A stretch of DNA of 64,000 bases from JBDTSW01 sp963799815 (GTDB taxonomy: Bacteria > Actinomycetota > Thermoleophilia > Solirubrobacterales > 70-9), in assembly GCA_963799815.1 (NCBI GenBank), contig CAWCYG010000005.1, forward strand, positions 62,001-126,000. Direction: 5' to 3'. This document shows, one piece after another, positions 7,822-16,593 of the stretch. Positions within the stretch are counted from its first letter, which is position 1. Each line of letters starts with the position of its first letter. The notes beneath the pieces were generated by a model. It was not told where the DNA came from. It ran no database searches and saw nothing but the letters and a program-made list of their open reading frames with translations. The position numbers and the translations under genes are program-made.

Positions 7822-8618
7822 CCCGCCGCGCTCCTTCCCCGTCCGAGGGCGGCGCCAAGACCGCACCCAAGACCCACCAGTCCGCCAGCGAGCCCGGCCC
7901 ACGGTGAGGCGAGGTCCTCGACGAGCGGCAGCAACAGGAGCGCCGCCGCCGCGATGCCCACAGCGATCCGGTCGTACTCGTCCGTCGGATCGGCCCGGTG
8001 GTCAGCGTCGCGCAGCACGAGCCACGTGGCGAGGACGCCGAGCGCGATCCCGTTGCCGCCGGCGGTCAGGGGAAAGCCATCGCCGAGAGCGGACTCGAGG
8101 CCGGATGCCGCCAGGGCGCCGAGCGTGCCACTCGCGACGACCAGCAGGGCCGCCGGGATCATGCCCAGCCGCCGCTCGACGGGCGGCAGGAAGATGGCGA
8201 ACGCGAGGCAGCAGGCGAACAGGTAGCCGGTGTCGTCGTAGACGAAGGGCGCCGCGAAGTAGCGCCACGCCTCGTTGCCGACCGGATCAACGATCGCGCC
8301 GAGATCGACCACGGTGAGGTTCGATGCGCGTTCGACGATGAGGACGATCGCCGGTGCCAGGATCGCCACGATCGTGACCCACGGTCGCCGCTCATCGTAG
8401 AAATAGTCCTCTGGCGCGCGGCGCTCGCGCTTTTCCGCGGCCTTGCGGCGACGGCGGTCCCGCAGGGTCTCGCGAGCCGTGAGCTCGTCCCCATGGCGCT
8501 CGAGCTTCGGCGCCCGCTTGCGAAGCCGCGTGCCACAGTAGGGGCACTCCGTCACGTACGGGCTTACTTCCGAGCCGCAGTTCTTGCAGACGACGCTCAG
8601 CTCAGGCGGTGAGTCCAC
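7818..8618 (-). CDS. Rhomboid-fold membrane protein with zinc ribbon; catalytic residues lost
   Basis: Residues 11-28 form a four-cysteine zinc ribbon (C11, C14, C25, C28), followed by a basic linker and about six membrane segments from residue 80. The loop PPVERRLG (145-152) matches the conserved ERxxG element of rhomboids, and spacing of the later helices also fits. The catalytic GxSG serine is replaced in AGGNG (N189), and the partner histidine of AHxxG is replaced in WAGLAGG (240-246). The usual H/N residues of the second helix are also absent. It is therefore probably a non-proteolytic rhomboid (pseudoprotease), perhaps a membrane chaperone or scaffold. It overlaps the O-methyltransferase start. 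Confidence 0.75.
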   Translation of the reverse strand: MDSPPELSVVCKNCGSEVSPYVTECPYCGTRLRKRAPKLERHGDELTARETLRDRRRRKAAEKRERRAPEDYFYDERRPWVTIVAILAPAIVLIVERASNLTVVDLGAIVDPVGNEAWRYFAAPFVYDDTGYLFACCLAFAIFLPPVERRLGMIPAALLVVASGTLGALAASGLESALGDGFPLTAGGNGIALGVLATWLVLRDADHRADPTDEYDRIAVGIAAAALLLLPLVEDLASPWAGLAGGLVGLGCGLGAALGRGRSAAG

Positions 8619-8655
8619 GAGATCAGCTTACGGGAGGGGTCTGGCGCTCGAAGAT

Positions 8656-8690
8656 GGCGCTTTCCTCCACATATGGTGGAGTAACGCGCC
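8656..8690. repeat. Two-part inverted repeat between ligase and rhomboid-like genes
   Basis: CTCCAC (8665-8670) and GTGGAG (8676-8681) flank ATATG, nested inside GGCGC (8656-8660) and GCGCC (8686-8690). It lies in the 85-base gap after the end of the minus-strand GCS2 gene and before the rhomboid-like start. It may be a transcription end for the former or an operator for the latter; no T-run is present. Confidence 0.4.
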
Positions 8691-8703
8691 AGATAGGGGG
8701 TGC

Positions 8704-9816
8704 CTAGACCTTCGTCTGCTCCACGATGTCTCGCGTCACCGGGGTCAAGTCCTCGCCGCCGTCCCAGAGGTCGAGCTGGCGTCTCGCTCCGGTGCCGTTG
8801 GCGAGCAGATCCTCGATGCCCTCGAGCTCGCGATCGCAGCCCAGCTCCTCGGCGTCCTCGCGGACCTCGTCCACGACGCGGTGGACCATCTCGGGTGCTG
8901 GCACCCGGCGACCCGCCCGGAAGTCCACCAGCTCGCCCTCCATGCCGCGCAGGGCGGCACGGACCTTGTTGTCGTCGATCAGCTCGGTGGGCAGCTCGAC
9001 CAATGGCTCCTCCTCGTCGTACTGGCGGCAGAGGCGGTGCGCCAACGCCAACGTCAGGGCCGACATGGCGATCGTGTGCTCGAGCCGGGTTGGCTGGTCG
9101 AAGATGCGGGTCTCGACGGTGCCGAGCTTGGGATGCGGACGAACGTCCCACCACATGTACGTGTAGTCCTCGATCGCGCCCGCACGCATCATCATCTCGA
9201 CGCGGTGGGAGTAGATGTCCCACGTGCCGTAGTGGGGAGGGATGCCGATCCGAGGGAAGGCGCGGAAGATCGGGGTGCGCGCCGACATCATGTGCGTCTC
9301 GTGCCCTCGCCAGAAGGGCGAGTTCACGGAGATCGCGAGGAACATCGGCAGGTAGCGGCGAATCCCGTCGGCGACGTAGATCGCCCGGTCGGGCCCCTCG
9401 ATCGCCACGTGCACATGGGTGCCGAAGATGATCTCCTGGCGAGCGATGAAGCCGAGCTCCTCGGCCAGCGCCTTGTAGCGGGGGCGATCGGTGATGAGCT
9501 GGTCCTCCGGCTGCGCGAACGGGTGCGTGCCCGCGGCACCGATCTCCATCCCGTTCGCCTCGGCGAGGCTGACCACGCAGCGCCGCAGATTCGTGAGCTC
9601 CGTGATCGCGCAGGAGAGGTCGTCGCACGGTGTCGTGGCGATCTCGAGCACGGACTGCATCAGCTCCGGCTTGACCCAGCCCGTGAGGTCATCGGGCACG
9701 GCGTCGAGGATCGTGTCGATGCCCTGCGCGAGGTCGTGGGTCTCGCCGTCGAGGATCATGAGCTCCTCCTCCACGCCGATCGTGAAGGGGGGGCCTGTGA
9801 AATTGTGCTCGATCAC
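8704..9816 (-). CDS. YbdK-type carboxylate-amine ligase (glutamate-cysteine ligase family 2)
   Basis: The 370-residue protein matches the GCS2 family in length and signature: GVEEELMILD at the N-terminus, IFGTHVHVAIEG in the middle, and VETRIFDQPTRLEH near 235. The family joins glutamate or another carboxylate to an amine using ATP; in actinobacteria related enzymes (EgtA, YbdK) act in thiol or ergothioneine-type metabolism. No partner such as gshB or egtB lies nearby, so the product is not defined. The start is GTG 9816. The gene diverges from the aldolase gene across an 88-base gap. Confidence 0.88.
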   Translation of the reverse strand: MIEHNFTGPPFTIGVEEELMILDGETHDLAQGIDTILDAVPDDLTGWVKPELMQSVLEIATTPCDDLSCAITELTNLRRCVVSLAEANGMEIGAAGTHPFAQPEDQLITDRPRYKALAEELGFIARQEIIFGTHVHVAIEGPDRAIYVADGIRRYLPMFLAISVNSPFWRGHETHMMSARTPIFRAFPRIGIPPHYGTWDIYSHRVEMMMRAGAIEDYTYMWWDVRPHPKLGTVETRIFDQPTRLEHTIAMSALTLALAHRLCRQYDEEEPLVELPTELIDDNKVRAALRGMEGELVDFRAGRRVPAPEMVHRVVDEVREDAEELGCDRELEGIEDLLANGTGARRQLDLWDGGEDLTPVTRDIVEQTKV

Positions 9817-9872
9817 GGCGTGGCCTCAGGAGGGTGCCGTCGGGCCTCCGGGCCAACGGCGAACGCGGATGC

Positions 9873-9878
9873 TATAGG
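9873..9878 (+). promoter_or_regulatory. Possible extended -10 element for the aldolase gene
   Basis: TATAGG is preceded by TGC, resembling an extended -10, and lies about 26 bases upstream of ATG 9905 in an otherwise GC-rich divergent spacer. No clear -35 is visible. This is pattern matching only. Confidence 0.3.
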
Positions 9879-9904
9879 CGCTTGCGGGCGGGTACCCTCC
9901 GGCC

Positions 9905-10825
9905 ATGGAGATCAAGGCAGCCACAGAACAGAAGTCACTTCTCGACACCCTCGCCCCCGGCAAGCGCACCCGCCTGCGCCGGCTCCTGTTCGAGTTCGGG
10001 CCAGGGAACGGAACCCTGCTGCTCCTCCCGATCGACCAGGGCATCGAGCACGGTCCGCGGGACTTCTTCCCGAACCCCGACTCGAAGGATCCCGAATATC
10101 AATTCCGGCTCGCAGCCGAGGCGGGTTACTCGGCGATCGCCTGTCAGATCGGCCTCGCAACCAAGTACTACCCCGACTACGCCGGCCAGGTCCCGCTGCT
10201 CCTCAAGGTCAACGGCAAGACGGACATCCCGCCATCCGGCGATGCCCTCTCGACCTGCAATGCCTCGGTCGAAGACGCTGTGCGCCTCGGCGCGGACGCC
10301 GTCGGTTACACGCTCTACGTCGGCTCGCCGCGCCAGGACACAGACCTCGAACAGCTACGCCAGGTGCGCCAGGACTGTGACCGCTACGGGATGCCGCTCG
10401 TCGTCTGGGCCTACCCACGCGGGTCCGCGCTCGACGAGAAGGGCGGCCAGCACACCCTCTACGCGATCGACTACGCGGCGAGGATGGCGATGGAGATGGG
10501 TGCCGACGTGGTCAAGCTGAACATGCCGAAGATCGACCCGGACAAGGACCAGCTAACTCCCGACCCGTACAACGAGATGGATGTTTCCCAAGAGGACGCG
10601 ATCCGCAGCGTGGTCGAGTCCGCCGGACGCTCGCTGGTCGTGCTCTCGGGCGGCTCGAGGATCGACGACGAGCAACTGCTCGAGCAGACTCGGTTCATCA
10701 TGGCGGCCGGCGGCTCGGGCGTCATCTACGGACGCAACGTCTGGCAGCGGGAATGGAGCGAGGCCGTTGAGATGATCGACCAGATCAAGGAGATCATGCT
10801 CTCGAACGTCTCGCGCATTCCGTAA
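9905..10825 (+). CDS. fbaB: Class I fructose-bisphosphate aldolase, DhnA/FbaB type
   Basis: The 306-residue protein matches the archaeal-type class I aldolase (DhnA) family: PIDQGIEHGP near the N-terminus, a central VVWAYPRG segment, VVKLNMP with the likely Schiff-base lysine, and a phosphate-binding end (VVLSGGSR, GGSGVIYGRNVWQ). The reaction is reversible cleavage of fructose 1,6-bisphosphate to dihydroxyacetone phosphate and glyceraldehyde 3-phosphate. A related enzyme class makes amino-sugar precursors of 3-dehydroquinate, but no aromatic pathway gene adjoins. No strong Shine-Dalgarno precedes ATG 9905. Together with enolase at 25-26 kb it serves central glycolysis or gluconeogenesis. Confidence 0.9.
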   Translation: MEIKAATEQKSLLDTLAPGKRTRLRRLLFEFGPGNGTLLLLPIDQGIEHGPRDFFPNPDSKDPEYQFRLAAEAGYSAIACQIGLATKYYPDYAGQVPLLLKVNGKTDIPPSGDALSTCNASVEDAVRLGADAVGYTLYVGSPRQDTDLEQLRQVRQDCDRYGMPLVVWAYPRGSALDEKGGQHTLYAIDYAARMAMEMGADVVKLNMPKIDPDKDQLTPDPYNEMDVSQEDAIRSVVESAGRSLVVLSGGSRIDDEQLLEQTRFIMAAGGSGVIYGRNVWQREWSEAVEMIDQIKEIMLSNVSRIP

Positions 10826-10870
10826 GCGCAAGCCGCTTCTGTTGTCCCTTCGTTAACGCCTGTTTGCCCG

Positions 10871-10904
10871 CCCCGTCGCGGGGGCAACCGCCACCCCGAC
10901 GGGG
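10871..10904 (+). repeat. GC-rich hairpin after the aldolase gene
   Basis: CCCCGTCG (10871-10878) and CGACGGGG (10897-10904) are exact inverted copies, and a competing TTGCCC/GGGCAA pair overlaps them. The structure lies between the aldolase stop and the Shine-Dalgarno of the next gene, so it could weaken read-through or control translation of the membrane protein. Confidence 0.4.
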
Positions 10905-10923
10905 AACCCCGAAGGGAGAACAG

Positions 10924-11598
10924 ATGGCTGTCATGGACAGGCTTCGCGGCCGCGGGACGAGCGAGCGGGATGACTACGACCGAGGCGACGATGACGTCGC
11001 TCACGGGGCGACGCCGGTGGAGCGCCAGCGCGAGCACTACGGGGGATTGAACTGGGGCGCCGCCTTCTTCGGCTGGCTGGTGGCGGTGGGCATGGCCGTG
11101 CTGCTGACGGCGCTGCTCAGCGCCGCGGGTGCCGCGGTCGCCATCTCCGAGCTGGACAGCGCCGGGGAGGCGATCAGTAGCGCCGACACGATCGGGTTGG
11201 CCAGCGGCATCGCCCTGCTGGTGATCGCGCTCGTCGCGTATTTCACAGGCGGGTACGTTGCCGGGCGCATGTCGCGGTTCGACGGCGCTCGCCAGGGCTT
11301 CGGGGTGTGGGTGTGGGCGATCATCGTCACCGTCGTGCTCGCCCTGATCGGGCTGATCGCCGGCGATGAGTGGAACGTCTTCGCGGGGCTCGACCTCCCA
11401 CGCATCCCGATCGACGAGGACACGACGACGGGCGGGATCATCCTGCTCATCGCCGTCGTGCTGGCCACGCTTTTGGCCGCGGTCGCCGGCGGCAAGGCCG
11501 GCGAGCAGTATCACCGTCGCGTCGATCGGGCGGGTGATCGCCGCGTTCGTCGGGAGCACATCGCGCGCGACGATGACCCAGCCGAACGTCCCGCCTGA
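10924..11598 (+). CDS. Hypothetical four-helix membrane protein
   Basis: ATG 10924 is chosen because GAAGGGAGAA lies just upstream; the frame is open further 5' but without a ribosome site. The 224-residue product has a charged N-terminus (residues 1-40), four hydrophobic segments (about 45-70, 88-112, 126-148, 166-188), a GGYVAGRMSRFDGARQGF loop after the second, and an Arg/Asp-rich C-terminus. The pattern resembles small actinobacterial membrane proteins sometimes annotated as YrzE-like, but I cannot assign a function. It stands alone between the aldolase and nuclease genes. Confidence 0.7.
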   Translation: MAVMDRLRGRGTSERDDYDRGDDDVAHGATPVERQREHYGGLNWGAAFFGWLVAVGMAVLLTALLSAAGAAVAISELDSAGEAISSADTIGLASGIALLVIALVAYFTGGYVAGRMSRFDGARQGFGVWVWAIIVTVVLALIGLIAGDEWNVFAGLDLPRIPIDEDTTTGGIILLIAVVLATLLAAVAGGKAGEQYHRRVDRAGDRRVRREHIARDDDPAERPA

Positions 11599-11663
11599 GC
11601 CCCGCGCCCCGCGGCGGAGCGCGTCGCGGGGCGAGACGGCCGTCGCAGTGAGCTCTCCGGGGC

Positions 11664-12221
11664 ATGTGGAAGCCTCGGCGAGTGCTGACTGGAAGAGGCA
11701 GTCCCCGTCCGATCGCGATCCTGGTGCTCGCCGTCGGCATCGCCTTGCTCCTGACGGACGGCTGCGATGGCGGGGAGAGCGGCGAGGGAGGCGAGGGCGG
11801 AAGCGGCAAACCCGGCCGTACTCCTGCGACGGTCACGCGGGTCGTCGACGGCGACACAGTTGAGGTGGCCCTGCCCGGCGGCGAGCAGGACGTGCGCTAC
11901 ATCGGCATCGACACGCCGGAGTCGGTCGCGCCCGACCAGCCGGTGGAGTGCTTCGGGAAGCGTGCCAGCGCGCTCAACCGGCGATTGGTCGAGGGAAAGG
12001 GCGTGGTGCTCGTGTTCGATCAGGAGCGGCGCGACCAGTACGGACGCCTGCTTGCGTACGTGTACGTCGGCGATCTGTTCGTCAATGCCGAGCTGGTTCG
12101 CGATGGCTTCGCCCGCACGCTCGCGATCTCGCCCAACACGGAGCACGCCGAGCTCTTCGACCGGCTCGAACAGCAGGCCGGCAATGCCGGTCGCGGGCTC
12201 TGGGGCTCGTGTGAGCCCTGA
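11664..12221 (+). CDS. Secreted thermonuclease (staphylococcal nuclease family)
   Basis: The 185-residue protein has an N-terminal hydrophobic segment (about 16-31) ending LLTDGC; that cysteine could be a poor lipobox, so it is either secreted or membrane-anchored. After a Gly/Glu linker the SNase domain shows VVDGDTVEV (calcium-binding Asp), RYIGIDTPES (catalytic Arg and Glu region), and ERRDQYGRLLAYVY with a second catalytic Arg. The family cleaves DNA and RNA with calcium outside the cell. The single domain is complete. It stands alone downstream of the membrane protein, with no inhibitor gene visible. Confidence 0.9.
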   Translation: MWKPRRVLTGRGSPRPIAILVLAVGIALLLTDGCDGGESGEGGEGGSGKPGRTPATVTRVVDGDTVEVALPGGEQDVRYIGIDTPESVAPDQPVECFGKRASALNRRLVEGKGVVLVFDQERRDQYGRLLAYVYVGDLFVNAELVRDGFARTLAISPNTEHAELFDRLEQQAGNAGRGLWGSCEP

Positions 12222-12299
12222 GGGGCTCGTAACCAGCGCCACTTTATGAGCGAGGGCTGATTCCCATATGAGCGTCTGCTAGCTTTCCCGAACCCGCCC

Positions 12300-12539
12300 A
12301 TGAGGATGCAGCAAACCTTCAATCAGTTCGAGCTCGCCTTCGAGCAAGAGGCAGCCCTCGAGCGCCGGCGTCGCGTGCAGCTCCGGCAGCGAGCGGTCAA
12401 CCGCTCCCGCGCGCGTCGCATCGCTCGCACCGAACAGCGAGGCAAGGTCGCGTTCGGAACCCTTCTGATGGCGCTCACGCTCACGGTCGTCACGGTGACC
12501 GTGGTGATGTTCGAGACGCTCGCCTGGTTGATGTCCTAG
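12300..12539 (+). CDS. Small single-span membrane protein, 79 aa
   Basis: The product is unrecognised. The first ~48 residues are strongly basic (ERRRRVQLRQRAVNRSRARR), followed by one clear membrane segment (FGTLLMALTLTVVTVTVVMF, about 52-71) and a short tail. The topology suggests a cytoplasmic, possibly RNA- or DNA-binding N-terminus anchored in the membrane. It ends 27 bases before the convergent csrA stop. ATG 12300 is the first start; no clear Shine-Dalgarno is seen. Confidence 0.6.
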   Translation: MRMQQTFNQFELAFEQEAALERRRRVQLRQRAVNRSRARRIARTEQRGKVAFGTLLMALTLTVVTVTVVMFETLAWLMS

Positions 12540-12566
12540 CGCCTCGGCGCACCGACATCACCGACG

Positions 12567-12806
12567 CTACTCAGCCTTCTCGATCTCCTCGATGGCGGCG
12601 ACGGCTGCTCTCCGCTGATCGCCCTCACCGTGCAGCGCCCCATCTTCGTCTTGGATCGAGAGCCAGACCTCCTTGCGGAAGACCGGAACGTCCCGAGGTG
12701 CGGTGATCCCAACGCGGATCTTGTCGCGGGCGACCGCGAGCACGGTTATCTCGACGTCGTCCCCGATCATGATGCTCTGATTGGTCTTTCTGGTGAGGAC
12801 CAGCAT
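12567..12806 (-). CDS. csrA: Carbon storage regulator CsrA
   Basis: ATG 12806 gives the canonical N-terminus MLVLTRKTNQSIMIGDD; a GTG/ATG pair 13 codons upstream is possible but would add residues foreign to the family. The 79-residue product has IRVGITAPRDVPVFRKEVW, including the RNA-binding region of the swapped-strand dimer. CsrA binds GGA motifs in mRNA leaders, blocking translation or altering stability. Here GGA sits eight bases before its own start (CGGAACGCG), compatible with self-control, which is inference. The usual partner fliW and flagellar genes are absent from the window, and csrA is uncommon in actinobacteria. Confidence 0.92.
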   Translation of the reverse strand: MLVLTRKTNQSIMIGDDVEITVLAVARDKIRVGITAPRDVPVFRKEVWLSIQDEDGALHGEGDQRRAAVAAIEEIEKAE

Positions 12807-12839
12807 CGCGTTCCGTTCGAGTTTGCCGCCGGATGCCCC

Positions 12840-12854
12840 CATCACGGCGTGATG
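12840..12854. repeat. 15-base palindrome upstream of csrA
   Basis: CATCACG-G-CGTGATG is a perfect palindrome about 35 bases upstream of the csrA start, in the 145-base divergent spacer shared with the poly-Glu protein. A TACCCT hexamer (minus strand, about 12870) lies on its far side. It could be an operator or a 5' leader hairpin. Confidence 0.45.
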
Positions 12855-12935
12855 AAATCAGGGTAGCCGCTGAATCCCGCCACCGCCACCGACAACCGAC
12901 GCCACCGTGGCCTCGGAGCTCATCCTGTCCTGCAC

Positions 12936-12941
12936 TAGTAT
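12936..12941 (+). promoter_or_regulatory. Possible -10 element placing transcription start at the ATG
   Basis: TAGTAT fits the actinobacterial TANNNT -10 pattern and ends 10 bases before ATG 12952. With usual spacing the transcript would begin within a few bases of the start codon, giving a leaderless mRNA. No Shine-Dalgarno is present, which agrees. Confidence 0.4.
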
Positions 12942-12951
12942 CTCCGCGCTC

Positions 12952-13518
<567 letters not shown>

Positions 13519-13543
13519 CCGCGGCACGCTCCGGGAACGCCCC

Positions 13544-15628
13544 CTAGATTCGCTTGCCGATCGACTTGGCCGTCTTCGCCAGGGTCTGGCGGGCGCGGCG
13601 TCCCGCCCGTAGCCGGCGTGTGCGGGGTGGGCTCTCCGAGAGCGCGGCGCCCTCCCAGGCCTCCGGGGGAACCTTTGCCAGGTGCTCGACCAGATCCTCG
13701 AGGCCTCGGAGGTCGTCGGCGCTCGCTCCCTGGTCGAGCAGCGCCCGCATCGATGCGTTGCGGACGGCGATGGGCTCGTCGGCGAACAGGAACTCCGCGA
13801 CCCCACCGTCGAGGCGGGAGCGCTTCCTCACAGGAGCGCCACCGTTGCGGCCCGCGAGCCGCAGCACCCGAACCAGGCGCGCCCCCTCGGTGCGCTCCGA
13901 CTCCGTGGCCTCGTCGCGAGGCGGCGGGTCCGCTCGCGTCGCGGGTGCAGCGAGCGCCTCGGACCGCAGTCGCTCGGTGATGGCCAACCGCAGCTCGGCG
14001 CGATCCGCGGCATCGATCGAGCGCAGCCCGAGCCTGGGATTCACCCGATCGCCGCGCCCCGAGATGACCGACCCGGCCATCTGTGTGATCGCCGGCCAAT
14101 GGCTCTCGGGGACGACGCGGAACACGAACAGGAGCAACACGTAGAGGGCGAGCAGGACGATGATCGCCAACGCCTCCAGAACCGGGTTGAAGCTTGGGAG
14201 CGCGAAGAATCCTCCACCGATGACGACTGCGATCAAGACCGCGCGCAGGATCTCGCCGTAGGGGAAATCGATCGGCGTGGGCCCCAGCTGGCAGCGGATG
14301 AAGAAGTATGAGATCGGCGGGACGAAGGCGACCAGCATCGCCACCGGCGCGGCGTAGATCCCGATCTCGGGTGCGAGGGCCAGGCAGAGGCCGATGAAGG
14401 CCAGCGCCGCTCCGACGGTGCCGACGACGAACGTCGCGCGGGACTTGCTGGGCCAGTTCGTCTGGCCGTTCATCGTGCGCCAGAGCGGAGGCATGATCAG
14501 GGCGGTTGCCGTCAGCGGGACCAGCGGCGCGGCATCGGCGAACTCCGGAGGGGCCAGGCCCACGATCAGCTCGCCGGCGAGCACCATGATCAGGATCGAC
14601 GAGATGCACACGAGCACGAAGTAACCGAGCAGCTGGCCCTTCGCGGTGGCTCGCCCGTACTCGCTCTGAACCGCCTTGAAGACCGGGCTCTTTCGCAGCG
14701 GACGCATCGCCACGCGGAAGCCCTGAGGCAGGAACGAGACCACGAGCCCGAGCCTCGCCGCGAGCGTATAGATGCCCAGGTCGGTGGCGTCCACCGCTCG
14801 CGAGAGCAGAAAGACATCAGCGTTTTGAACCGTCCATAGCGACCCTACGATCGGCACCCTGCGTCCCGCCGCCTTCACGATCGGCACCACTTCGCTCGGC
14901 CACAGGTTCGGCACGAAGCTGCCGCGCAACAGGATCACACTGAGCAGCGCGGCCACCCCCGTTCCGATCGCGACCCCCGCCACGGCATCCGCGAGACCAC
15001 CCCCGGCGACGAGCAATGCCGTCATCAGCGCCAGCCCCACCAATGGCCGCGCCACCTCGGCGATCAGGTAGGCGCTCGGGCGGCGCTCGAACCAAAGACA
15101 GATCGAGCCGACCCGAAACAGAACCCCCGTGCCGCCGAGAAGCCCGGCCCAGAGCACGAGCGCCGTGTCCGCATCCCCTCCGAACAAGAGATCGGAGATG
15201 GGGTCGCGCAACGCGACGACGAGTGCCGTCGCGGCCAGCCCAAGCACGATCGCCCACATGAGCCCAGCGCCGAGGCTGCGCTTCGGCGCGCCCGAGACCT
15301 CCTCCTTATCATCGTCATCGTCGTCCTCGTCATCTTCGTCCCCGCCTCCGAAGGTGCGGCGGATCGTGCCGGGCTTCACCGCGAGGCCGAAGGCCATCGT
15401 CACCAGCGCGCCCAAGAACAGGAGCAGGCTGTAGCGCCCGAGATCGGCCGCCCCGAGGAAGCCGGCGACGACGCCGATGGTCGCGAGCTGCAGCATGTTG
15501 CTGATCACCAGGGCGACCCCCTGAACGCCCGAATACCGGATCACCCGAAATCCGAGGACCGCGCCCGCTCCGCCGGGAGCTCCCCCCTTGGCGCTCGGAT
15601 CGGCGCCGCCGCCTGACGCGGGGCTCAT
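13544..15628 (-). CDS. Polysaccharide flippase (MOP superfamily) with long cytosolic tail
   Basis: The 694-residue protein has about 12-14 membrane segments between residues 25 and 495 in the Wzx/MATE-like arrangement (RYSGVQGVALVISNMLQLAT at the start of helix 1). An unusual acidic loop, GGGDEDDEDDDDDDKEE, lies near 94-110. The last ~190 residues are hydrophilic and Arg/Glu-rich, ending in a basic segment (KTAKSIGKRI), and are not part of the transporter fold. Flippases of this type move lipid-linked sugars across the membrane. The ATG overlaps the stop of the sulfotransferase gene, tying it to the glycan cluster. Substrate unknown. Confidence 0.85.
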   Translation of the reverse strand: MSPASGGGADPSAKGGAPGGAGAVLGFRVIRYSGVQGVALVISNMLQLATIGVVAGFLGAADLGRYSLLLFLGALVTMAFGLAVKPGTIRRTFGGGDEDDEDDDDDDKEEVSGAPKRSLGAGLMWAIVLGLAATALVVALRDPISDLLFGGDADTALVLWAGLLGGTGVLFRVGSICLWFERRPSAYLIAEVARPLVGLALMTALLVAGGGLADAVAGVAIGTGVAALLSVILLRGSFVPNLWPSEVVPIVKAAGRRVPIVGSLWTVQNADVFLLSRAVDATDLGIYTLAARLGLVVSFLPQGFRVAMRPLRKSPVFKAVQSEYGRATAKGQLLGYFVLVCISSILIMVLAGELIVGLAPPEFADAAPLVPLTATALIMPPLWRTMNGQTNWPSKSRATFVVGTVGAALAFIGLCLALAPEIGIYAAPVAMLVAFVPPISYFFIRCQLGPTPIDFPYGEILRAVLIAVVIGGGFFALPSFNPVLEALAIIVLLALYVLLLFVFRVVPESHWPAITQMAGSVISGRGDRVNPRLGLRSIDAADRAELRLAITERLRSEALAAPATRADPPPRDEATESERTEGARLVRVLRLAGRNGGAPVRKRSRLDGGVAEFLFADEPIAVRNASMRALLDQGASADDLRGLEDLVEHLAKVPPEAWEGAALSESPPRTRRLRAGRRARQTLAKTAKSIGKRI

Positions 15629-16584
15629 GCGTCCCAGATCGACCAGCTCGGGAAGTCCCGCCCGACCAGGTCGCGAAAGCGCTCCGCGTCCTCCCGAAGG
15701 ACGCGCAGCGTCTCATCGGAGAGGGCGCCCCGGACGTCCGGGCGCTCGATGGACTTGCGAAGCGGAAGGTATTCGTCGAGGGCGAACCACACCTTCGGCG
15801 GAAGCACGCGGCCGCCGCGTCCCTTGCTCATGTTCTCGAGCCAGGCAGCGAGGCGTGTCGCTCGCGTCTTGCGAGCCGTGGCGTGGCGCTCGCGCTCGAA
15901 GCTCGGGTGGGTGAAGTCGGCATCGACTCCCACGAACTCGAACACCTGCCGAAGGGTCTGCAAACGATCTTTGCGGAACTCGCTCTGCTGGAGCACCAGC
16001 ACCTGCTCCCGGTCGTAGTACTTGAGGAACTGCTGGAGCTGCATGAAGTACTGGCTGCGCACGACGTAGGAGGTGTTCGGGTGAGCCAGCGTTTTTGCGA
16101 GATCCCCTTTCTCTCGCCTTTTCGCGTAGTTGTGGACCCAGTGGGACGCCATCCGAAGCAGCGGATCTCGGACGACGTAGATGAGACGCGCATCCGGGAT
16201 CACGGAGTGCATGCGCTCGGGGACGCCGCGGTGATGGGGAAAGGCCGTGTAGTTCGGCGACGACTCGCCCCGAACCCGGGCGTGTGGGTCGAAGTGGCCG
16301 CGATACCACTCGACGCCGCGCGGCCATGCGCGCTCGGAGATGAAGAAGTTGAGCTCCTTGGGCTTCGACATCATGATCTCGGGGTGCAGCCCGAGGTGAT
16401 AGTGAAGCCCGCTCGTCCCGCACTTCTGGGCACCGATGACGACGAGGTTCGGCAACGCGCCCCGCGCGATCGGGCTGGTGGCGTCGGCGTCCGCGCTCTC
16501 TGGGACGGTCCGCCCGCTGGACTCGATGGTGCGGGTTGAGGCCTCCATGGGGGTGATGCGAGCAGTGGCGTTGCGACGCCGCAT
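15625..16584 (-). CDS. PAPS-dependent sulfotransferase
   Basis: The 319-residue protein has both cofactor motifs: the 5'-phosphosulfate loop VIGAQKCGTSGLHYHL (about 49-64) and the 3'-phosphate motif YVVRDPLLRMASHW (about 136-149). KPKELNFFI and FDPHARVRGESSPNY are also typical of the heparan-sulfate/carbohydrate sulfotransferase group. It should transfer sulfate from PAPS to a hydroxyl of a sugar or lipid. It is cytosolic with no membrane segment. The four-base overlap with the flippase gene suggests that sulfation is linked to export of the glycan. ATG 16548 is an alternative start. Confidence 0.88.
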   Translation of the reverse strand: MRRRNATARITPMEASTRTIESSGRTVPESADADATSPIARGALPNLVVIGAQKCGTSGLHYHLGLHPEIMMSKPKELNFFISERAWPRGVEWYRGHFDPHARVRGESSPNYTAFPHHRGVPERMHSVIPDARLIYVVRDPLLRMASHWVHNYAKRREKGDLAKTLAHPNTSYVVRSQYFMQLQQFLKYYDREQVLVLQQSEFRKDRLQTLRQVFEFVGVDADFTHPSFERERHATARKTRATRLAAWLENMSKGRGGRVLPPKVWFALDEYLPLRKSIERPDVRGALSDETLRVLREDAERFRDLVGRDFPSWSIWDA

Positions 16585-16593
16585 GACTGCTGC

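Noticed and set aside
8584..10380. Very long open frame on the plus strand across the GCS2 ligase gene
   Set aside because: It lies opposite a complete ligase and into the aldolase in another frame; long antisense frames are expected at this GC content and the protein has no family motifs.
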